DNA from: Stigmatella aurantiaca
GTDB taxonomy: Bacteria > Myxococcota > Myxococcia > Myxococcales > Myxococcaceae
Direction: 5' to 3'
Length of the DNA: 64,000 nucleotides
NCBI RefSeq assembly: GCF_900109545.1
Contig: NZ_FOAP01000010.1
Span: forward strand, 186,001 to 250,000
Below, one piece after another: positions 61,158 through 64,000 of this stretch; position 1 is the stretch's first letter, and every line of letters begins with the position of its first letter. The notes under the pieces are model-generated. The model was given only the letters and a program-made list of their open reading frames with translations. It was not told where the DNA came from and did no database searches. Made by a program: the position numbers and the translations under genes.

Positions 61158-61430
61158 ATGGCCAAGGCGAAGGACACCATCGAGAACCGGGTCTACCTCT
61201 TCGAGTCGCTGGCGAGCAGCTATGTGGCGGCGGCCTCGGAGGCGCTGGGCTCCGAGGACCCGGCCGTGCGCGAGCGGGTGCGGCGGGCGCTGGCGGAGCT
61301 GGCGTACATCTCCTGTGTCGTCTCGGACACCGGACACCTGCCGCCCGAGCAGGTCCGGGAGCGGGTGCTGGGCCCGCCCGGGCCGGAGGCGCCCCCCCCG
61401 GGGCCCTCCAAGGGGCGGGGGCGGCGCTGA
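61158..61430 (+). CDS. Small hypothetical protein
   Basis: The 90-residue protein has a helical front (ENRVYLFESLASSYVAAASEAL), a middle with one Cys (LAYISCVVSDTGHLP) and a Pro/Gly/Arg-rich tail. No family recognised. Codon pattern is like its neighbours. It starts 7 nt after a TAGACT box, and the deoxyhypusine-synthase homologue follows 58 nt downstream. Confidence 0.65.
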   Translation: MAKAKDTIENRVYLFESLASSYVAAASEALGSEDPAVRERVRRALAELAYISCVVSDTGHLPPEQVRERVLGPPGPEAPPPGPSKGRGRR

Positions 61431-61488
61431 GGCGGCGGCGAAAGCGGATGCTCCCCTTGGCGCGCGGCGGATGGTAGATCGGCGCGCC

Positions 61489-62709
61489 ATGGCCAAGACC
61501 TCGACCCCGAAGAAGAGCTTGCGCAACGCCTACGCGGGCGCGCGCAAGGCGGACCCGCGCCCCATCACCGGCAAGGAGAAGCCGGCGGAGCTGCTCGCCC
61601 ACGCCTTCAGCGCCTATGTGGGGCGCCAGGAGCGCACCGCGTTCGAGCTGATGTCGAAGTCCATGGAGCAGGACGCCTCCATCTTCATGACGCTCTCGGG
61701 CGCGATGACGCCCGCGGGCCTGCACCAGAGCTGCCTCATTCCCCTGGTGGAGAAGGGCATCATCTCCGCGCTGACCACCACGGGCGCCAACCTCTACCAC
61801 GACGCCCACCGCATCATCGGCCACGCCATCCGCGAGGTGAACCCGAACGCCGGAGACCTCCAGTACCGGCTGGCGCGCATCATCCGCATCTACGATTTGG
61901 GCTTCTGGGAGGAGGCGCTCCTGGACACGGACCGGCTCTTCTCGGCCATCATCCGGGGCCCCGAGTTCCAGAAGAAGATGACGACGCCGGAGTTCCACTA
62001 CCTGCTGGGCAAGGCGGTGTACGGCATCGAGAAGCAGCTCGGCGTGAAGCAGCCCTCGCTCTTGTCCACCTGCTACAAGCACGCGGTGCCCATCTGGGTG
62101 GGCGCGGTGCAGGACGGCTCCATCTTCCTGAACGTCGTCAAGCTCAAGCGGCTGCTCGGAGCGGAGTTCAAGTTCGAGCTCGACATCAACGACGACGTGT
62201 ACTCCATGGCGGCGATGCAGCACTTCTGCCGCCACCAGGGCTCGAAGAAGCTGGCCATCTGGATTCTGGGCGGCGGCGTGCCCAAGAACTACACGCTCCA
62301 GGGCGAGCCGCTGCTGGACCAGATCCTCAACGTGCCCACCTCGGGCTTCGACATCGACGTGCAGTTCTGCGTGGACCCGGTGGACAACGGGGCGCTGTCG
62401 AGCTGCCCGGCCGGCGAGGGCCACACCTGGGGCAAGGTCTCCGTGGAGGCCGTGGAGACGGGCTCCATGTACGTGCACTGCGACGTGACGGCCGTGTTCC
62501 CCTGGCTCACGCACGCGCTCTTGTCCGAGCCGAAGAACAAGCGCAAGCCCATGCGGCTGATGGACAAGATGAACGACGCCATCGCCTTCCTGGACGCGGA
62601 TGTGAAGAAGCGCAGCAAGCAGCTCATGAAGACGTTGGACTGGAGCGTCGAGGAGGCAGAGCCCTCGACCCCCGAGGACGCCGGGAAGCACGGCGCCTAC
62701 GTCCGCTAA
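61489..62709 (+). CDS. Deoxyhypusine-synthase-family protein
   Basis: The 406-residue protein matches deoxyhypusine synthase over most of its length: SGAMTPAGL, TTGANLYHDAH, PIWVGAVQDGSI, GGGVPKN, and the catalytic Lys316 in HTWGKVSVEA. In eukaryotes the enzyme makes hypusine on eIF5A from spermidine; bacteria lack eIF5A, and bacterial homologues are thought to act on polyamines (homospermidine-type chemistry). NAD-dependent. Start ATG at 61489 with TAGATC 8 nt upstream. Confidence 0.88.
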   Translation: MAKTSTPKKSLRNAYAGARKADPRPITGKEKPAELLAHAFSAYVGRQERTAFELMSKSMEQDASIFMTLSGAMTPAGLHQSCLIPLVEKGIISALTTTGANLYHDAHRIIGHAIREVNPNAGDLQYRLARIIRIYDLGFWEEALLDTDRLFSAIIRGPEFQKKMTTPEFHYLLGKAVYGIEKQLGVKQPSLLSTCYKHAVPIWVGAVQDGSIFLNVVKLKRLLGAEFKFELDINDDVYSMAAMQHFCRHQGSKKLAIWILGGGVPKNYTLQGEPLLDQILNVPTSGFDIDVQFCVDPVDNGALSSCPAGEGHTWGKVSVEAVETGSMYVHCDVTAVFPWLTHALLSEPKNKRKPMRLMDKMNDAIAFLDADVKKRSKQLMKTLDWSVEEAEPSTPEDAGKHGAYVR

Positions 62710-62740
62710 CCCTCACCCCCTCTTTCCCCAGGAGCCCCCC

Positions 62741-63178
62741 ATGAGCCAGCCCTCGCAGCCCACCGGCGTGGTGATGACCGCCACCAGCGCCGCTTCCTTC
62801 AAGACCGAACTCGAGCACGGGCCCTCCGGCTCGCGCATCGCCACCGAGGCCCCGAAGGACAACGGGGGCACGGGAGGTTCCTTCTCGCCCACGGACCTGG
62901 TGGGGGCGGCGCTCGCCTCGTGCGCCATCACCACCATGGCCCTGGTGGCCTCGCGCGAGGGGCTGCCCTTTGGCGAGGCCCGGGCCACGGTGGAGAAGCG
63001 GATGACGCCGCCGCCGCGCCGCATTGGCGAGCTGGTGCTCACCCTCCACATGCCCAGCGGCCTGTCCCCGGCGCACCGCACCCGGCTGGAGCAGGCCGCC
63101 CAGGAGTGCCCCGTGGCGCGGAGCCTCCACCCGGACGTGAAGCTGCCCCTCGTGTTCCGCTACCCGGGCGAGTCCTAG
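62741..63178 (+). CDS. OsmC-family protein
   Basis: The 145-residue protein is in the OsmC/Ohr fold with both reactive Cys: Cys61 in ALASCAITTM and Cys123 in QECPVARSL. These reduce organic hydroperoxides in this family. Landmarks FSPTDLVGAALASC match OsmC rather than Ohr. ATG with CAGGAG upstream. It follows the deoxyhypusine-synthase homologue by 31 nt, probably in the same transcript. Confidence 0.9.
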   Translation: MSQPSQPTGVVMTATSAASFKTELEHGPSGSRIATEAPKDNGGTGGSFSPTDLVGAALASCAITTMALVASREGLPFGEARATVEKRMTPPPRRIGELVLTLHMPSGLSPAHRTRLEQAAQECPVARSLHPDVKLPLVFRYPGES

Positions 63179-63297
63179 GCCGCACAGGGAGGGCCGCCTT
63201 GCCTGGCTGCCCTCCTGCCTGCCCAGCCGGTGCCCGTGCGCGGGCCCCGGGACGTGCCGACCCTGCTCAGCACAAGGCTCACGAGGGGAGGCCGTGC

Positions 63298-63819
63298 ATG
63301 AACGTGAAGTTGCTGGGCATCTATCTGAACGATCACCTCGCCGGCTCGCGCTTCGGGTTGGACCTGGCCCAGCGGGCCGCCCGGCGGAACGCGGGCAACC
63401 CGGTGGGGGACTACCTCTCCACCCTGCGGGTGGAACTGGAGCAGGACCGGACGCTGCTGGAGCGGGTGATGCGGGGGCTGGAGGTCCCCAAGGACCGGCT
63501 CAAGGAGGGCGCGGCCTGGGCCATTGCCTGGATGGAGCGCCTGAAGCCCAACGGCGGCGGGCTGCTGGGCTATTCGCCCCTGAGCCGGGTGATGGACCTG
63601 GAGGCCCTGTGCATCGGCACCCGGGGCCGCATCTGCATGTGGCGCGCGCTGGAGCGGCTGGCCAAGACGGAGGCCCGGCTCGCGGGCATCGACTTCGAGG
63701 CGTGCGTCGAGCGGGCCGAGGCCCAGCTCAAGACGCTGGAGCGGCTGCGGCTGCGGGCCTCCGACACGGCCTTCGCCAGCGAGTCCGTGGCGCCGGGGAC
63801 GTCCGTCCCCGCGCGCTAG
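63298..63819 (+). CDS. Hypothetical helical protein
   Basis: The 173-residue protein is all-helical in appearance with no signal peptide: NVKLLGIYLNDHLAGSRFGLDLAQRAA, a central LERVMRGLEVPKDRLKEGAAWAIAWMERL, and Ala/Leu/Arg-rich C-terminal helices. It resembles a ferritin-like four-helix bundle of small myxobacterial proteins but lacks an obvious E-x2-H metal site. ATG with GGGGAGG upstream. Function unknown. Confidence 0.72.
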   Translation: MNVKLLGIYLNDHLAGSRFGLDLAQRAARRNAGNPVGDYLSTLRVELEQDRTLLERVMRGLEVPKDRLKEGAAWAIAWMERLKPNGGGLLGYSPLSRVMDLEALCIGTRGRICMWRALERLAKTEARLAGIDFEACVERAEAQLKTLERLRLRASDTAFASESVAPGTSVPAR

Positions 63820-63828
63820 CAACGGGGG

Positions 63829-63865
63829 CCGGGAGCTTGCGTCCCAGGGTGGGGCAAGCTCCCGG
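63829..63865. terminator. 12-bp-arm hairpin between convergent genes
   Basis: CCGGGAGCTTGC (63829-63840) and GCAAGCTCCCGG (63854-63865), perfect 12-bp arms with a 13-nt loop, lie between the stop at 63819 and the convergent stop at 63875. Likely bidirectional terminator. Confidence 0.65.
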
Positions 63866-63874
63866 AGCCGTGCA

Positions 63875-64000
63875 TCAGGTGCCCGTGGGCGGGGCGACGC
63901 GGGGCGTGGTGGCGTCCTGCGGCGGCACCAGGCGGAGCTGGCCGTGGCTGGCGTTGAAGGCCGCGTCCACGTCGCGCTCCAGGTAGGTGTAGCCGGACAG
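63875..64000 (-). CDS. C-terminal end of a gene running off the right edge
   Basis: The last 41 codons are open, ending LRLVPPQDATTPRVAPPTGT and a TGA at 63875-63877. The start lies outside the window. The visible part (SGYTYLERDVDAAF) is too short to name, and the end is Pro/Thr-rich. Confidence 0.55.
   Translation of the reverse strand: MSGYTYLERDVDAAFNASHGQLRLVPPQDATTPRVAPPTGT

Noticed and set aside
61002-61526. Upstream extension of the PHP phosphoesterase
   Set aside because: No PHP similarity before the GTG at 61001, and it overlaps the divergent small gene and the next gene's promoter region.

Overview
The window is very GC-rich, almost fully coding DNA from a fruiting myxobacterium (Myxococcota, Myxococcaceae/Archangiaceae type). 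The lineage call rests on an MglA-type gliding GTPase, a DUF4388 protein, a SitA-type kin-discrimination lipoprotein toxin, many lipoproteins, KaiC-like and class III cyclase signalling genes, and LptD (a diderm envelope). No rRNA, tRNA or CRISPR was seen. About 66 protein genes are supported, two of them cut by the window edges.

Layout. 1-8.9 kb: a partial lipoprotein, an alkaline-phosphatase-superfamily enzyme divergent from a DUF4388 protein, then a long leftward run rpmB-murQ-lipoprotein toxin-DUF3396 immunity-papain-like protein-anmK-MglA-like GTPase. A toxin/immunity pair is therefore lodged between two murein-recycling genes. 8.9-12.7 kb: FAD oxidoreductase, HAD phosphatase and APC permease. 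12.8-16.0 kb: a tightly coupled operon of two UbiA-type prenyltransferases, an unrecognised protein and a lycopene-cyclase-like membrane protein. 16-20.3 kb: an MRJP/yellow-type protein divergent from a LysR regulator, then purM-purN-DUF523. 20.4-29.4 kb: a CRP-like regulator fused in layout to a class II cyclic-nucleotide phosphodiesterase, accD-folC, an alpha/beta hydrolase, a two-AMIN-domain protein with a 120-bp tandem repeat, and lptD.

29.4-43.8 kb: small regulators, lipoproteins, TetR-crotonase, an M23 peptidase, a five-gene operon of small membrane proteins, and an accessory patch with an IS66 transposase remnant followed by a SitA-type toxin and its immunity gene, then a CHASE2 cyclase-like protein. 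43.8-55.2 kb: complex I genes in two blocks, nuoAB and nuoCDGHI, separated by a class III cyclase, a sulfatase-fold membrane protein and a thioesterase; a strong promoter precedes nuoC. 55.4-60.1 kb: a chemoreceptor, then a signalling operon REC-histidine kinase / double KaiC ATPase / single-domain response regulator. 60.2-64 kb: PHP phosphoesterase, a deoxyhypusine-synthase homologue, OsmC and hypothetical genes.

Window-wide pattern. About ten operon-leading genes have a TANNNT-like -10 box only 6-9 nt before the start codon and no Shine-Dalgarno sequence, which suggests that leaderless transcripts are common in this organism. Genes inside operons instead use ATGA/GTGA 4-base overlaps.
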